Shown here in pieces: positions 10,134 through 21,945 of a DNA stretch of 64,000 nucleotides. Position numbers and translations under genes: made by a program. The notes under the pieces were generated by a model that did not search any database, was not told the origin of the DNA, and worked only from the letters and a program-made list of their open reading frames with translations. Origin of the DNA: Panorpa germanica (lineage: Eukaryota; Arthropoda; Insecta; Mecoptera; Panorpidae). The stretch is from assembly GCA_963678705.1 (NCBI GenBank), contig OY783205.1, forward strand, positions 2,108,001-2,172,000, written 5' to 3'. Position 1 is the stretch's first letter, and each line of letters begins with the position of its first letter.

Positions 10134-10518
10134 TAGTAGATAGATGTAGTAATTGTGAGGTGTACTGAAGTTTTAGACTCTATTAAATACAATATGTATA
10201 AAATGTATAGAAAAAAATCTGTAGAAAACTCAAACTCTAAGTTTTAGAAACTCCTAGTGATATTTCAAAAGAAATGAAAGGAGCAGTATCTACACGAGTA
10301 TGTCCTTTTAAATGGATTATTTTGAGAAAAACAGAACGTTCGTTTGAAAAAGTTCCAACTGCTTAAATAGTTTAAGTTTAACAAAAACTTTGCGGACTAA
10401 TATTTTACATGATTGTTTATTTTCAAATTTTCGTCTGACGTCATGCGACAGGACATGTTCATTTGTTTGTTATTATTGTGAAATAAAATCTTAATTTTAA
10501 GTTGAGTTTTCATTACAA

Positions 10519-10625
10519 TTTTATTTGCCAATGTTAACAAAGAAATGAATATCACACTAGTCCAATTCATGACGCATGATGCTAGACAAAAAATTACAAA
10601 ATAAGGCCCTTAGGTCTTATCGTTT
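10519..10625 (+). repeat. Dispersed repeat family B, copy 1
   Basis: Matches 62261-62350: TTTATTTGCCAA, TTAAC, CAAATGAAT-like, TCCAATTCATGAC and a GGCCCTTAGG / GCCCTAAG end in the same order. Non-coding; the superfamily is unknown. Confidence 0.6.
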
Positions 10626-12059
10626 ATACTACAGACGACTGGGCTTCGCTAAGCGAACCCATTTCCTAAATAGTTTGCTGGGCTCGCATTTGTCATGAAT
10701 ATTGTAGCACCCCAAAAACGATTTGAAACGGATGTACATGTACACATTAGGACAGCCAAGTTTCTTCATAGCATACTATTACATTTTACTATAAATTGGT
10801 TTATTAAGTAGCTTTTGAAAAATATTACAATAACACTTAGAAAATGAAATCTAAAATTCATGGAAAACGTATTAGCTCATTGTTACAAAGTCTTTAAATA
10901 TTGTACAGGTTTATACAGTGCTGTCCACCTAAAATATTGACAGATCCGCATCATGCCATGTTGTATCTCACTATTCAGGGACCCATCATACTATGAGGTC
11001 ACCACGGATAGGACTAAGCACCGGATATAGATGTAAATCATGACTCAAATATTCAAATAAAGATATAGAACACTATTTACGATTAGGACGTTTGCAAGAA
11101 CTATACTTTTCTTACTATCACTTTGAAACATCATCATATTATTGTCATTTACTCGTAGAAAAAGTTTCAATACTCCTAGCGGCTCTATTTTTACTCTATC
11201 TTACATCGACCAACATAAAAACGAATCTTTTTGATACAACAATAGTAATCCTCTTACGATTGCTTTGAAAAACTTGGAATCATTTATTGAGAATATGACA
11301 TCAATTATAATGCAAAGAAAATTACTGCTAATAACTGCGGTATTTATCGTTTTTTTTATAGAATATGTTGATAGTAATCTACTTTTAATCGTTTTTTACT
11401 TTCCTTACGTAACCTAATGTCTAGAAGAACGTGATTTGACAACGTTGCACTACGAAAGTTCAAAATACTCCAGAAAGAGTACAACTCAACTTAAACAAGA
11501 CGTATCCTGTCAGAGCAAGAACGTAACGTTGCTAGATCTGTAAAGCGACGCATTGGGATTATTTTTTTATTCCTGCACTTGTGGAACAGGGTGAAAGAGA
11601 GCATCAACTATTACTTTATTGTACAAATGCTAGTTTACATAGGGGATCTTCCTGTACGTTCAGCACGATTGCTCCTTGAAAATGTCCTTAAGTAGTGCAT
11701 CGCAGCCACACGTGAACTGTGTAAAAATTGAATTTGAAGGGCACTAACTTTTCTTATAAGGAAGTATATTACAAATCTCAGTTAGTTTATGACATAGATA
11801 CATACACAATTATTTAAACATAAAAGTATCATCCTGTGTACCTTCAGGGGTCGGTGAGCATCAATGCTATTTGATTCTGTCTACAAAACATTCTATTTTT
11901 GATGTTGGTAAGTGGATTGACAATTTATCACGTGTAGAACAAACGATTACCATCACCGCCACCACCACCGCCACAGCCGTGTGGACGTAATTGTTGTCTC
12001 GGACTTTAAGGATCAGTCGAGTTAATAAATTCGAACAGTATCATTCCTTGCGAATCACC
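10626..12059. other. Region upstream of the IR gene
   Basis: No open frame of note. A CAC/CCG-rich stretch at 11950-11980 (repeated CCACC and CCGCC) lies just upstream of the receptor start and may belong to its promoter or 5' UTR; no TATA box can be assigned. Confidence 0.35.
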
Positions 12060-13706
12060 ATGAATCTCCTTCAAGTTGTGTCCTTGTTGATGTTGTGTAG
12101 AACAGTAATTCTAAATGACGACAGTGACAGCCTTCATCCTAATTTAAATTCTGTGCAGACCATTTTACAAGATATTTGTCAAGATATAAGTAGTGTTGCG
12201 ATATATACTTCAGATAAATTAACCAGCGTAGATTCTGATTACGTGAGATCCTTTTTAGGACCAATGCAGAAAATACCAAAGGCAGTTACATTACGCAAAA
12301 CCAATGACATCTTTTACAGAGATATGATGGATAAGCATTGCAGTGTTGTATTCTGTGACAATCAGATTAAAATAGAATTTCTATTTCGTGATTTAAATTA
12401 CGTAAATGGTAACGTAATTATCATTTCATTGGTGAAGACGGATGTGGAATCCATTGCCCAAGTTATGAGAACTGCTGCTGATATATTTGGAATGCAAATT
12501 CTTCATGTTTTTGTAAATGAAGAACAACAACTTCAAGTCTGTGTAGCACATTTACATTCTAAAGTAACCTGCACAATGCACTCCGCAAGAAACAAATACA
12601 AAATGGATTACATCAGAAACAAAGATATAAAGGTATATTTTCAAGACACGTTCAATTTACAAGAGAAAATGGATCATACGGGGTTTCTTAAGCTACTTAT
12701 AAAAGTTATGCAACTTAACTATGTCCAAAATAGTTCTACTTATGTCAAGTATGAGTTGCCAACGATCTATCGTGATTACAGAAGCGTTGGCACATGTTAC
12801 GGTTCAGTTACCTACAAGTGGTGGGTTCCCTTAGACGAATCGCTGCAACAATGGAAGGCAATTGTCCGCATCTTTACTCCTTCCGCGTGGATAGCAATTG
12901 CATTTATATTTCTAGCATTAGTTATCTTGCTCGCTATTATTTGTAGCAAGTATATTGAAGATGCTTCAGAGAAATCTTTATCAATATGTTTCTTGAATGT
13001 GCTACGCATTCTTCTTGGATTTCGTTTACACCAGCAACCACACACGTTAGTTCTTCGTGCGATTTTCTTCGTGATGGTAATTTACGGGGTTCAGTTATCC
13101 AGTGCTTATGTTTCCAACCTAATTACAAAACCGATTGTGCCAGATTACAAAAAACAGATGACTAGTATTGAGGAATTGGCGAATTCAGATTTGAAGTTAT
13201 ATGATAATCATTGGTATGAATTATTTCATTGGTACAAAGATTCTAAAAATAAATATGAACGTAAAATGGAAGAAAAACTTTTACGCTACATCACAAAGCA
13301 ACATTTAAACATAAAGTTTCTTGTCCAAGACTTACATAATGATAAAATGATTGGGAAAACTGCAATCTTCGCAACTGAAGAAGAACTCATTAAATTTAAT
13401 TTGATTAACTTATTTCATCCACTAGATGAAGCTAAATTCACGCTGCCACTAGATATCGTTACAAACCATAAACAACTCAAAGGAGACATCGTCCAGGCTG
13501 TGCAACGTTTGTTGGCCAACGGAATTGTTGCGAAACTTAGAAACCAAACTAATACGAAGAATCAAGTAATGAAGTACAAATATTCAAAACTATCTGCGTA
13601 TCAGCTGTGGCCTGCGTTTGTTCTACTCTTTGCTGGGTTGTTGTTGAGTTCTATTTTATTTGTTTGTGAAATAATACGAGTAGCTGCAACTAAAGAAATA
13701 TGTTAA
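12060..13706 (+). CDS. Divergent ionotropic receptor (IR), chemosensory
   Basis: 548 residues from the ATG at 12060. The frame extends further up but has no other ATG, and ATCACCATGA is a good initiation context. A hydrophobic leader (MNLLQVVSLLMLC) looks like a signal peptide. The layout is that of IRs, the iGluR-derived ligand-gated cation channels of sensory neurons: extracellular N-terminus, M1 near 277-296, pore helix near 308-325, M3 near 328-356 with SSAYVSNLITKP (counterpart of the SYTANL gating motif), the second ligand-binding half, and M4 near 516-537. The iGluR glutamate-binding residues are not recognisable, as is usual for IRs. Single coding exon with no stop or frameshift, as in many lineage-specific divergent IRs. 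The ligand and subfamily cannot be told. Confidence 0.9.
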   Translation: MNLLQVVSLLMLCRTVILNDDSDSLHPNLNSVQTILQDICQDISSVAIYTSDKLTSVDSDYVRSFLGPMQKIPKAVTLRKTNDIFYRDMMDKHCSVVFCDNQIKIEFLFRDLNYVNGNVIIISLVKTDVESIAQVMRTAADIFGMQILHVFVNEEQQLQVCVAHLHSKVTCTMHSARNKYKMDYIRNKDIKVYFQDTFNLQEKMDHTGFLKLLIKVMQLNYVQNSSTYVKYELPTIYRDYRSVGTCYGSVTYKWWVPLDESLQQWKAIVRIFTPSAWIAIAFIFLALVILLAIICSKYIEDASEKSLSICFLNVLRILLGFRLHQQPHTLVLRAIFFVMVIYGVQLSSAYVSNLITKPIVPDYKKQMTSIEELANSDLKLYDNHWYELFHWYKDSKNKYERKMEEKLLRYITKQHLNIKFLVQDLHNDKMIGKTAIFATEEELIKFNLINLFHPLDEAKFTLPLDIVTNHKQLKGDIVQAVQRLLANGIVAKLRNQTNTKNQVMKYKYSKLSAYQLWPAFVLLFAGLLLSSILFVCEIIRVAATKEIC

Positions 13707-13758
13707 ACTATGTATTCATAAGATTTTATGCTTAATTGCACTAATGTAGTTCGACTTA

Positions 13759-13764
13759 AATAAA
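13759..13764 (+). terminator. Poly(A) signal after the IR gene
   Basis: AATAAA 53 bases after the IR stop codon. A short imperfect direct repeat, GTGTTTCTATTCA, occurs near 13767 and 13800. Confidence 0.6.
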
Positions 13765-13888
13765 TGTGTTTCTATTCATTCACTCGATTAAATAAGAGTG
13801 TTTCTATTCACTTAAATCACCCTGATATAAATCGAATTAGTCAACAATGACTGCCAAAAGTTAAGAGAATCCCAATAAATTCATATCA

Positions 13889-14110
13889 GTGTTTTTCCTT
13901 CTTGTTTCTCTCTCTTTCCTTTTCATCCTTCCCTCCTTGTTTCTTTTTGCAAGGTACCTTCTTTCTTCCCCGATTCCTCTCAACAAATTTGCTATGTTCT
14001 TTTTACTTCAATCCTACACTCGCATTTCCATTTATATGCTTCAATGTTTCATTTTCTCGCTAACACATTTTACAGACATTCCTCTCCATTTCTTGTTGAT
14101 ATGAATTTCT
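13889..14110 (-). pseudogene. Non-LTR RT C-terminal fragment, decayed
   Basis: Pyrimidine-rich on the plus strand. On the minus strand it reads a broken zinc-knuckle tail (VCKMC, stop, RENETLKHI), the C-terminal pattern of insect non-LTR ORF2 proteins (C-x2-C ... E-T-x-x-H-I). It aligns along most of its length with the plus-strand fragment at 56020-56300. The long plus-strand open frame here is a by-product of the base composition. Confidence 0.6.
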
Positions 14111-16060
14111 TATATTCTCAGTTCCCATTAAGAATATTGCTATTCGTATTGTATGTTTTATGTCTTCTTACTATTATTTATTTATTGTATCTCTTATTGC
14201 ATTTCGCATAGTCAATTTTCTCCATTCTTTCGCACTCTTTCATTCCCCTTCACTTAACTGTACATTCACAATTCTTCTCTCTTTCTCTCTGCATCTCTAT
14301 ACAGTCTTTGTTCTTTTTTCATAATATTAAATCATCCTTCTAGTTTCATCGGTACCGTTCTCGTTCCAAAACTCTTCCCGTATTATTTCTTTATTTTGTT
14401 TTGTTACCAGCAATCCTACAATATTAAGCAGTTCTTTGCAATCATGATGCTCACTGAATGTGTAATAATCGCAGAATCTTTGTACTTGACTCACACAAAA
14501 CGCACGCTCTGTTCCCGAGAAACGCTCCATAGCGACTGAATTCTTGCAATCTTTACTATCAATAAATATAAGACCCGTGAGATCATTAAAACCCTGTATT
14601 AAGCATTATTCAAAACTATGAACTATAGTTAAAGTTATCACTTCAACTTATGTATAGGTGTGATTTTATGTTTTATTTTTATAAGGTGTTATAAATAAAT
14701 GTCAGAACCATTCTAACAATAACTTGCCTAGAAATTTAAAATGAGCAATTTCTAAGTATTTCGAGAATGCCACTCGTCTCAGAAAGGGTATTCGATTTCC
14801 AAGAGAGGGTTGGTAGTTGGTAGCTGGCACGCTTTGTTGCACGAGGAACCCTAGAAACTGAGTGTTAAAGTTTGGGGTAGGTTTGTTTACTTTTACAAAC
14901 TCTCCATTCAAAGAAGGCAAGGAGCAAGGTGGATGAGAGAAGTTAACTTTTTCGTTTCTATTTGTTTGGTATGTAAGAACTCATTAAGCATTTTAAATAA
15001 ATTTGAATTCATTAAAAGAGTTGTATATGTTAATAACTCATTTGTTTTTACTTGAAGCAGATAAACTGCTAGCTAAGGGGAGGAATATTTTGAAGATATA
15101 GAAGAATATTATACACACATAAAGTTGTACATGTATTGTTGTATATATCGAAGTTGTATATATCGGAAGTATAGTACAAAATATATTTGCACATTTGATG
15201 TTGGTTTAAAATCAGGCATGCTGTCGAGATCAAATTGGTAAAACAAAATCCCTCTTTAATTTCACATATTTTGTATTTTTTAGTTTAAATGAAACATTAT
15301 ATTATTTTTTATTATTCATTCATTTCCTTTATTAAATATTATTTTGCTCTTTTTGTTTTATATTAAAAAGGTTTGAACGAATTGTTGCTGGTTAAATCAC
15401 TCTTAATACGGCTCTCAAACCAGCAACAGCCAAAACAACAAAATAAGAGCGAACTCAAATAAGTTAAGAATAATTACCTTTTGTATTATATTTGTATTCT
15501 GTTATTTTAATAGTGTGTAATATAAGTGTGTAAAAATATAACCAGTGCCATTTCACTTACTAAAACCAAACCCAACTAAATTCAGAAAAGGTATTTCCTT
15601 AAACTAAACATCTACAACAAAACACAAATGTTATCGCCATCTATGATTCAAATCTATTGGCATCATTGGATAGATAATACTAATTATGAACCACAGATGT
15701 GCTTATTATTTCCATATCCTTTTCTAATTACGCCATCAAAAGACATTATGATTTTTCCTTTTCCTAAATTTATATATCAGATTCTCCTGTCCATTATATT
15801 TTCAACCCTACGAGCAATCACACCCATGAACTTTTATACTTACTCAAACATAAATAATCACACTGCCGAATAATCCTAACAAACTATCTACACTACAATT
15901 ATCCTTATTTCAAATATAAATTATACTAAACTTTTAATTTCTAATAAAACTATCTAGCTCAAACCACCAAACATCATTGTATTCGATATACCAATTAAGA
16001 TTAAATTACAATCTACAATAAACAACTGTGCAAGATTATATAGTGCGTAGACTTTTGTCT
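14111..16060. other. Non-coding; one perfect 10-bp stem
   Basis: No gene recognised. GTTGCTGGTT (15384-15393) and AACCAGCAAC (15418-15427) form a perfect inverted repeat with a 24-base loop. The small open frames at 14327-14530, 14702-14920 and 15628-15873 show no family features. Confidence 0.4.
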
Positions 16061-16064
16061 TCGT

Positions 16065-16145
16065 TTCAGATGTGTAGATAGCTAACTTTTATCACCATAT
16101 AGTAAAGTTTTATATAAATTAAGACATAAGTCACAACGCAGATAC
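16065..16145 (+). repeat. Fragment of MITE family A
   Basis: Contains ATAGCTAACTTTTATCA and TTTTATATAAATTAAGACATA in the order seen at the terminal part of the family-A MITE (compare the reverse strand of 20540-20580 and 48180-48250). Confidence 0.45.
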
Positions 16146-17185
16146 AGACCCTATAGAAAATTTAATTTAATTTTGGACAAAGACCACCCAGTTGAAGACG
16201 AAGTTTATGAATAACTGCAATAAGTTTTAGATCAGCAAAGTTTTGACAGCGAATTATCAAAGCCTCACGCCATCAGACAGACGGTATGGAAATCAACGAG
16301 TGGAGTTTAGAATATCAGCTTTAGAATATGGTGATGTTCAAATAAGAATAAGAAGACTTACAGCCGCGCCGTCAGAAAGAGTTGAGACGATATGTGATGT
16401 GACGTGGCAGACTGGTGTATTGAAACCTCAGAAATGCAATTTATATTTGGCGTTCAAGTTAAAGTAAATATCTTGAAATATGCATAAGAACAGTGACGGC
16501 TCGTGAAAACGGGCACTAGAGGTCTTCCACAGAGATATGTTACAGAAATATGATGTTAGTAACAGCTGATATTATGAAAATCACTACAAGAAGTCGCAAG
16601 GACATTATAACTTCCTGCACTCAAGCAAGTTGGATTCCCTGATGTCCTTGCAATTGTATATTAATCGATACAACTGCCAATGGTTGAGAAATATTTTTCA
16701 ACATCAGAAATAATTCTCATTTCTGGATCAGTTTTACACTACGTGGAAACTTCAAGTCAAGTTTTGTAATTTCATTCCTTGTTAAATAAAGATGTAGAAA
16801 GAGGGTACTCTTTCACTAGGACAGACAAGTTACGATCTTCAATAATCATTTGAACTATTGTACAAATTTCATATTAACACATTAATCACAAAGTACAAGT
16901 GATTCCAATCTTTTTGTTTTTTTTTTTAACACAAGCGTAGAGAAATAGGCATACATTATAACACAGTTCTGAGTAAGTATTATAAATAATATTTTAAATT
17001 ATTACCCAGAAAACACTAAACTGTAAATGAACTCTTTCATGGCAAAAGAATCATACTCATCTTCAATATAATAACAAAGTGACTCCAAAATGTTTATTGG
17101 GTGGAGAACAATGTGGCTCTTACAATTTACAGTGACGCCTCTGAAATGGCATTTACGGTAAGTTTGCGAGCCGCGGCTTTATTTG
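16146..17185. other. Non-coding or unknown; small open frame
   Basis: An open frame at 16243-16467 (plus) has a somewhat protein-like composition with several charged residues, but I do not recognise it and see no splice context. Otherwise AT-rich. Confidence 0.3.
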
Positions 17186-17212
17186 TGTACACCGATATAT
17201 TTCACCAGACAG

Positions 17213-17303
17213 TTAAGCCCCTCCGTTAGTTTTGTTGGTGTTGCGGAATCCAACGGCAGTCAACTAGAAGCCGCGCTGAAATGCGACGAAAGTTTGAAAC
17301 CAG
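17213..17303 (+). CDS. Candidate exon, unknown protein
   Basis: A locally GC-richer stretch is open and ends at a consensus donor (CCAG|GTAAAT). A possible acceptor (TTTCACCAG) lies just before 17213. The reading includes SFVGVAESNGSQLEAALKC. Spliced to the next candidate exon (17489) the frame stays open and ends in a stop. Not recognised as any family. It could be a chance frame in an old repeat. Confidence 0.3.
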
Positions 17304-17488
17304 GTAAATATCATTTACATAAGAAAAACACGTACATAAGTAAGTATAAAGGTAGCGTAAGTGTGTATCACATTAAAGATAAACTGTTAGAGATTCTACA
17401 TTAAAGATAGAGCGTCTCATTCAAATTTACAAATATCTTTTTTAATCTAATACAAAATGTAAACGACGTATATTGCTTGTATCCACAG

Positions 17489-17563
17489 TCCACAGGCCAG
17501 CAAAAAGCAATGCTGCGAAGCCGGAGTCATTTGTTGCTCAATTTATTGCAACAGGAGGCTGAA
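17489..17563 (+). CDS. Candidate terminal exon, unknown protein
   Basis: Follows an acceptor-like tract (TTGCTTGTATCCACAG). Joined to the donor at 17303 it reads VHRPAKSNAAKPESF and then AQFIATGG before a TGA. The intron would be about 185 bp. Support is limited to splice sites, phase and composition. Confidence 0.28.
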
Positions 17564-17658
17564 TACTTCACTGCCAATAAGATCGAACACCAAAGAACAA
17601 AAAATATCTACTTTCCTTCCCTCCCGAATTTCAGAACAACCAAAATTCGCATGAGGAG

Positions 17659-19730
17659 TTTATGAGAATGGGCAGATTTTTAGTATTCTTTTGGTTTGTG
17701 AAATTTACGTGTATTGACTTAAACTCATTGAGTTTAATTCGCCACACTTTTGTCCAAGAGCTGACCTTGTCCAATGCTTTTTGAAGTTTTATCATTACGC
17801 TGTTATCTTGCATTGCATTGGGCTGGGATAAATAATACATCTTACTCTGTGTTAACAACGATACTTTGATGTAAAAGTATTCCCCTAATTAAACTGACGC
17901 TTACTTATTGGATGGAAAGGCCCTTTGACTTAAGGAATCATTAACTTTAAGTTAATTACCCTGTGCTAACACACGCGTTGGCGTCATGTGCGACGTTGTA
18001 ACACGAATATCTAATTATGCCCCAACCGTCCTTCGGTATCAAGTGAAATGCAAAACAATTCACAGTCCCCTTACCCCGCTACCCCTTACCCCACTACACT
18101 GGCTTCGGTTTCATTCTCACGGCTCCATTACAATCATTTTAAATTGAATTAAATGTGGTATACTAATTGCCTCCGATCGACGCAATTAATCATTACAATG
18201 GACGCCGGTGTTATGGCAACTCACATTACATTCCGTGCGCTCCCCTCCCCATCCGCACCCACCCGTCGCGACGCCGTGGCAGCTTTGTTGACGTAACGCA
18301 TATTGTCATTTCAAAAGGGGATGTTTTTGAGTGCTGAAGTGATTTTAAATTGAGTGCTATGGATATGACATGAAGTTAGGGTGCTGGGTACAGGGTGTGA
18401 GATACTAACAGGGTGTCGTGCCATGTGACACAAGTGATCATCATCATGTTTCACTAACAAAATCTGTACAAAGTGTTATTTTTTGGGGCCAACTAATATT
18501 ATTGAAAGAATATTCCTATAATAAGATTAAGCGTCAAAATCAATATGCAATGTTACTCGGATAATAGTACGTATAGAGTATAATCCCAGAGCCACAAGAC
18601 CCATGTTGTTTTAGCAAAGCTAAAATTTTGATAATAAGTACATATTACACTATATATGTAGTTAAGAACGTACGCGTATTTGCTAGCTTGAAAGCGGAAC
18701 CTTTTTCAGTTAGTATGAGCAAAAGGTACGTAACATCCCAACTATCTATATCTATATCTCTTACATAATATTGTTAAAAACCAGTTCCCTACCCTAAGTT
18801 CTGCTCGATGCTTTAAAGCTCTCAAAAACATTGGTATAAAATTACTTAATACTCCGAAAATTAAAATGATTTAATGCGGGTTTGAATTTTATAATGATAA
18901 AACAAAAAAATTGCTGCCCAAATTGCATGGTTGGTCTTTTTTTATGACGTATTTCTCTTGCTATTTTAAAGTTTGAGTTTTGCAATTTGTTGCACCAAAG
19001 AACAATGGTTATTTAACAACTTGAAAACCTTTTTCTCTTAATTCAATTGATTTTACAACATACTTTCTCAGGCAGAAAATTATCTTGCAATGCTAGTTCA
19101 CTAGCATCACTGGTTCACTAGCTGGGTTTAGCTTTTTAACCATTGGTGTTCTAAGATTCTAAAGAGTATGATTTGTCAAACTCATCAAGTCGTTTGTTTC
19201 AGCAATGTCTTTCTCATTTGATGACAGTTTTTGCTTCATATTAGGAAACAAGAAAAAGGTAACAAGACAATAAGTCTGAAGAATACGAGGATCCAAAATT
19301 AAATCATTTTCGTATTTATCTGATTATGCATTAAGTTCAATACCTACATTTGGTCTCTGACTACGAAAGTTTGGGAATGCTTGCAACTGATAATGATTAT
19401 AAAATCGACAATCGAATAACATAAATAATTTTCTCACCTAATATATAAATTATTTCATGAATTTATGAATTTTAAATAAGTAAAAAAGCTTTTTCGTAAA
19501 ATATATTTTTTAATTATTTTTATTTTTAGTGACGAAAAGACCATAGTGATTTTTGTGTTACTTTTTCTTAAAAAGTACGTATTTTTTATAATTTTCTTAA
19601 AAAATGTCCTTCTTCTTTCTTTTTTTAAACTCACGGAAAGTTTCTGGAAATTGGAGATATTTTGGATTTTAAGTTTTTAAAGAAATTGCCATCTTTTTTA
19701 GCTTTCATGAACGTTCCTTCACGAACTTCC
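17659..19730. other. Non-coding; GC-rich patch at 18150-18310
   Basis: No gene recognised. The patch near 18150-18310 is clearly GC-richer than its surroundings (runs such as CTCCCCTCCCC and CGTCGCGACGCCG). Homeodomain-like cores (TAATTA, TTAATTA) lie near 17950-18190, so a regulatory element is possible. Confidence 0.3.
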
Positions 19731-19734
19731 CCTA

Positions 19735-19800
19735 ATTGTTACATATTGTCAGAATTTGTGGACCTCCTCCCCCCTTTGCGTGTCACGTAATTAATAGATA
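19735..19800 (+). repeat. Fragment of the TTA-flanked MITE
   Basis: Resembles 33510-33570 in order: ATTGTCA, GATTTGTG-like, ACCCCTTCCC-like, then GTGTCACGTAATTA. One end only. Confidence 0.45.
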
Positions 19801-20504
19801 TTTTTGATCTATGGCACTTTATCTGATTTTCGCTTACAAGTATTGTGATGGAAACTACTACTTCTTTTCTTTAAATTGCATTTTAATTTTTTAAGCGAGC
19901 GAGAGTCGGGAACAAAGTAATTTCTTTTTCGAGTTCCTGATGAAAATTTTCATCAGAGTAGGAGATCGTCAATGATACTCGTTTGTCAAAGTCAACGTTT
20001 AATAAAGTAAATTTCTAAAATATATTGTGGCTCGACGACCGCTTGTTTGAAACCAGTGATAAATGATATCAGACTCAGCTTAAGGAGGGGAGGGAGGGTA
20101 TGTAGGCATTAACGGAGGGAGTTAGAGGTATCATATTATGTTGTTATTAGGTATATTTATTTAGTGTCAAAAACAACTCATAAAGAACAAAGCTTTAAAG
20201 TTGCGAGCAAAGTACATGACGTCAGAAACATGAGCTTTAGGAGTACAAGGGTATAATGTCAAATGACAGATGGTTGCCAGGTTGCTAACGACCAAATACG
20301 AATATGAGCTTTTTTAAATGTCATTTTTCATTATTAAATTACGCTTTAAAGTACAGCTTTATGACACTCTTTTGTTTTGAGATTTGATGGTTTCAATTAA
20401 TGACGCAGGAAGTTTTCAAAAACAATGCAAACACATTGTAAGCCATTTATCCTGATCTACTGGTAGCAATGAATTGAAAACAGGTCGTAATATTGTGTCG
20501 TTTT
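19801..20504. other. Non-coding DNA
   Basis: Nothing coding. Contains one TGACGTCA palindrome at 20217-20224. Confidence 0.4.
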
Positions 20505-20840
20505 TAATGGGCGTATGAATTACGTTTTAATTTCTATAAAACTGTACAATATATTGATAAAGTTGGCTATAAGAACGTCAAATGTTTAATTATTCTTTAA
20601 TAAATCGAAATATTATGGCAATAAATTGTTGACCGTTTTATCGTTCCAATGATTCAAAGTTATTTTATGTAACACAGACGCATACTAGTATGTGTATGAC
20701 ACGTCATTTACTAGTAACGGCTGAGTTGTGTATCCTATCAAATTTTATATTATGATGATTGTGAAAGAGAAAAAATAATCTTTATAACTTATTTCTTCTG
20801 TGATGTCATATGCAGAGCTAAACCAAACAGGAAATCTAAA
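20505..20840 (+). mobile_element. MITE family A, partial copy
   Basis: Starts TAATGGGC like the complete copy at 61409, followed by TTTTAATTTCTATAAAACTG and ATATTGATAAAG. The later part (GCTGAGTTGTGTATCCTAT near 20720) is the reverse complement of the copy at 47880-48262. No right terminus is recognised. Confidence 0.65.
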
Positions 20841-21871
20841 ATTTAAATTTGATATAGTATTCTCCAACTTTATTTAAAGAAGTAAAAACTTCAATATAAA
20901 TATATGCTATATGTCCCTACTGTATTGAAATAGTAGTCAGGGGTGCCAATGAAAAATTTATTATAGATATAGATGATGATTTCACATTTTCTTTCAAAGA
21001 TTCACGGTACTTTTCCTTCATTTTTAGAATAACCTACTGTGAAATTAATTTATAGTACTTGTTCATTTTTACAGTTTTCGCCTGTGATTACTTAAACGAT
21101 AATAGAAGCTATATACACCAAATACTACTTTGTAAATATATACACCTAAGCCTGCATTTATGCATATGCTAAGAATACATTTCTCGTACACCCCTCGTAT
21201 TAGTTAAAATATAAATTACATGTAATATGGATAGCATGATTTCCAGGCGCAATAATTTTTTGTAGATTAATTAATTTAAGATTCAGTTAGATATTTTAGG
21301 ATTCAACATCTTTGATAACATTTATATATTTTGTATGCCAAACCAACACTATGTAACCATACTGTGGTAGTTTTTTGTCTTCTAAGTATTTCTAAAAAGT
21401 ATTTTGCCCTTTCGGTAAGAAATTGTCATTGATATCTCGTTTTATAAATATACATTTGGACACTGATAAAATATCATTTACATTCTGAGAAAGGATACTA
21501 ATTGACATTTTCACAATTTCAAACACTCATTTCACTTTTCCTTTAAAAGCTCCTATTTTACTTATAAAATATTTCTTAAATAGAGCAAATTTTCTGTAAT
21601 TTTTTATCTGTCCGAGTTTTAAAAAGAATCACTCAATGACTTTTGGTGGAACGCACACAATATATACTAATTAATTTCAATACCAAAGAAAACTATTTTA
21701 AAATATGAGCACAATGAAATAATTTTTGACACCATTTTGAATAATTCAAAATGTCATAGGATGCCACGATCTTAATTTGTGGCAGCGAACTGAGTTAAGA
21801 ATTATATGCAAATGTACTGCCTGTGCAGAATGCACCAGACAATCAAAACAATCACGTCTTCGACCATAACT
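20841..21871. other. Non-coding DNA
   Basis: AT-rich; no gene or repeat recognised. Confidence 0.4.
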
Positions 21872-21945
21872 AGGACCGGAATAGCTCAATAAGCTAAAGC
21901 ATCAAGTTGGCGTTCGCACCCAGTTCCAATCGATATTTTCATTTC
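21872..21945 (+). repeat. tRNA-derived SINE-like segment
   Basis: An A-box-like TAGCTCAATAAGC (21883-21895) is followed about 40 bases later by a B-box-like AGTTCCAATCG (21922-21932), within a tRNA-like layout that begins AGGACCGGAATAGC. The B box departs from GGTTCGANTCC and the acceptor stem does not pair, so it is not a working tRNA. A SINE head relic fits best. Confidence 0.5.

Noticed and set aside
13889..14104. Phe/Leu-rich plus frame after the IR gene
   Set aside because: Antisense of a decayed non-LTR tail; pyrimidine-rich composition explains the open frame.
14327..14530. 67-codon minus frame next to the non-LTR fragment
   Set aside because: Considered as more of the same element, but no ORF2 motif could be read in it.
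21872..21945. Functional tRNA gene
   Set aside because: The B box is off consensus and the acceptor arms do not pair.
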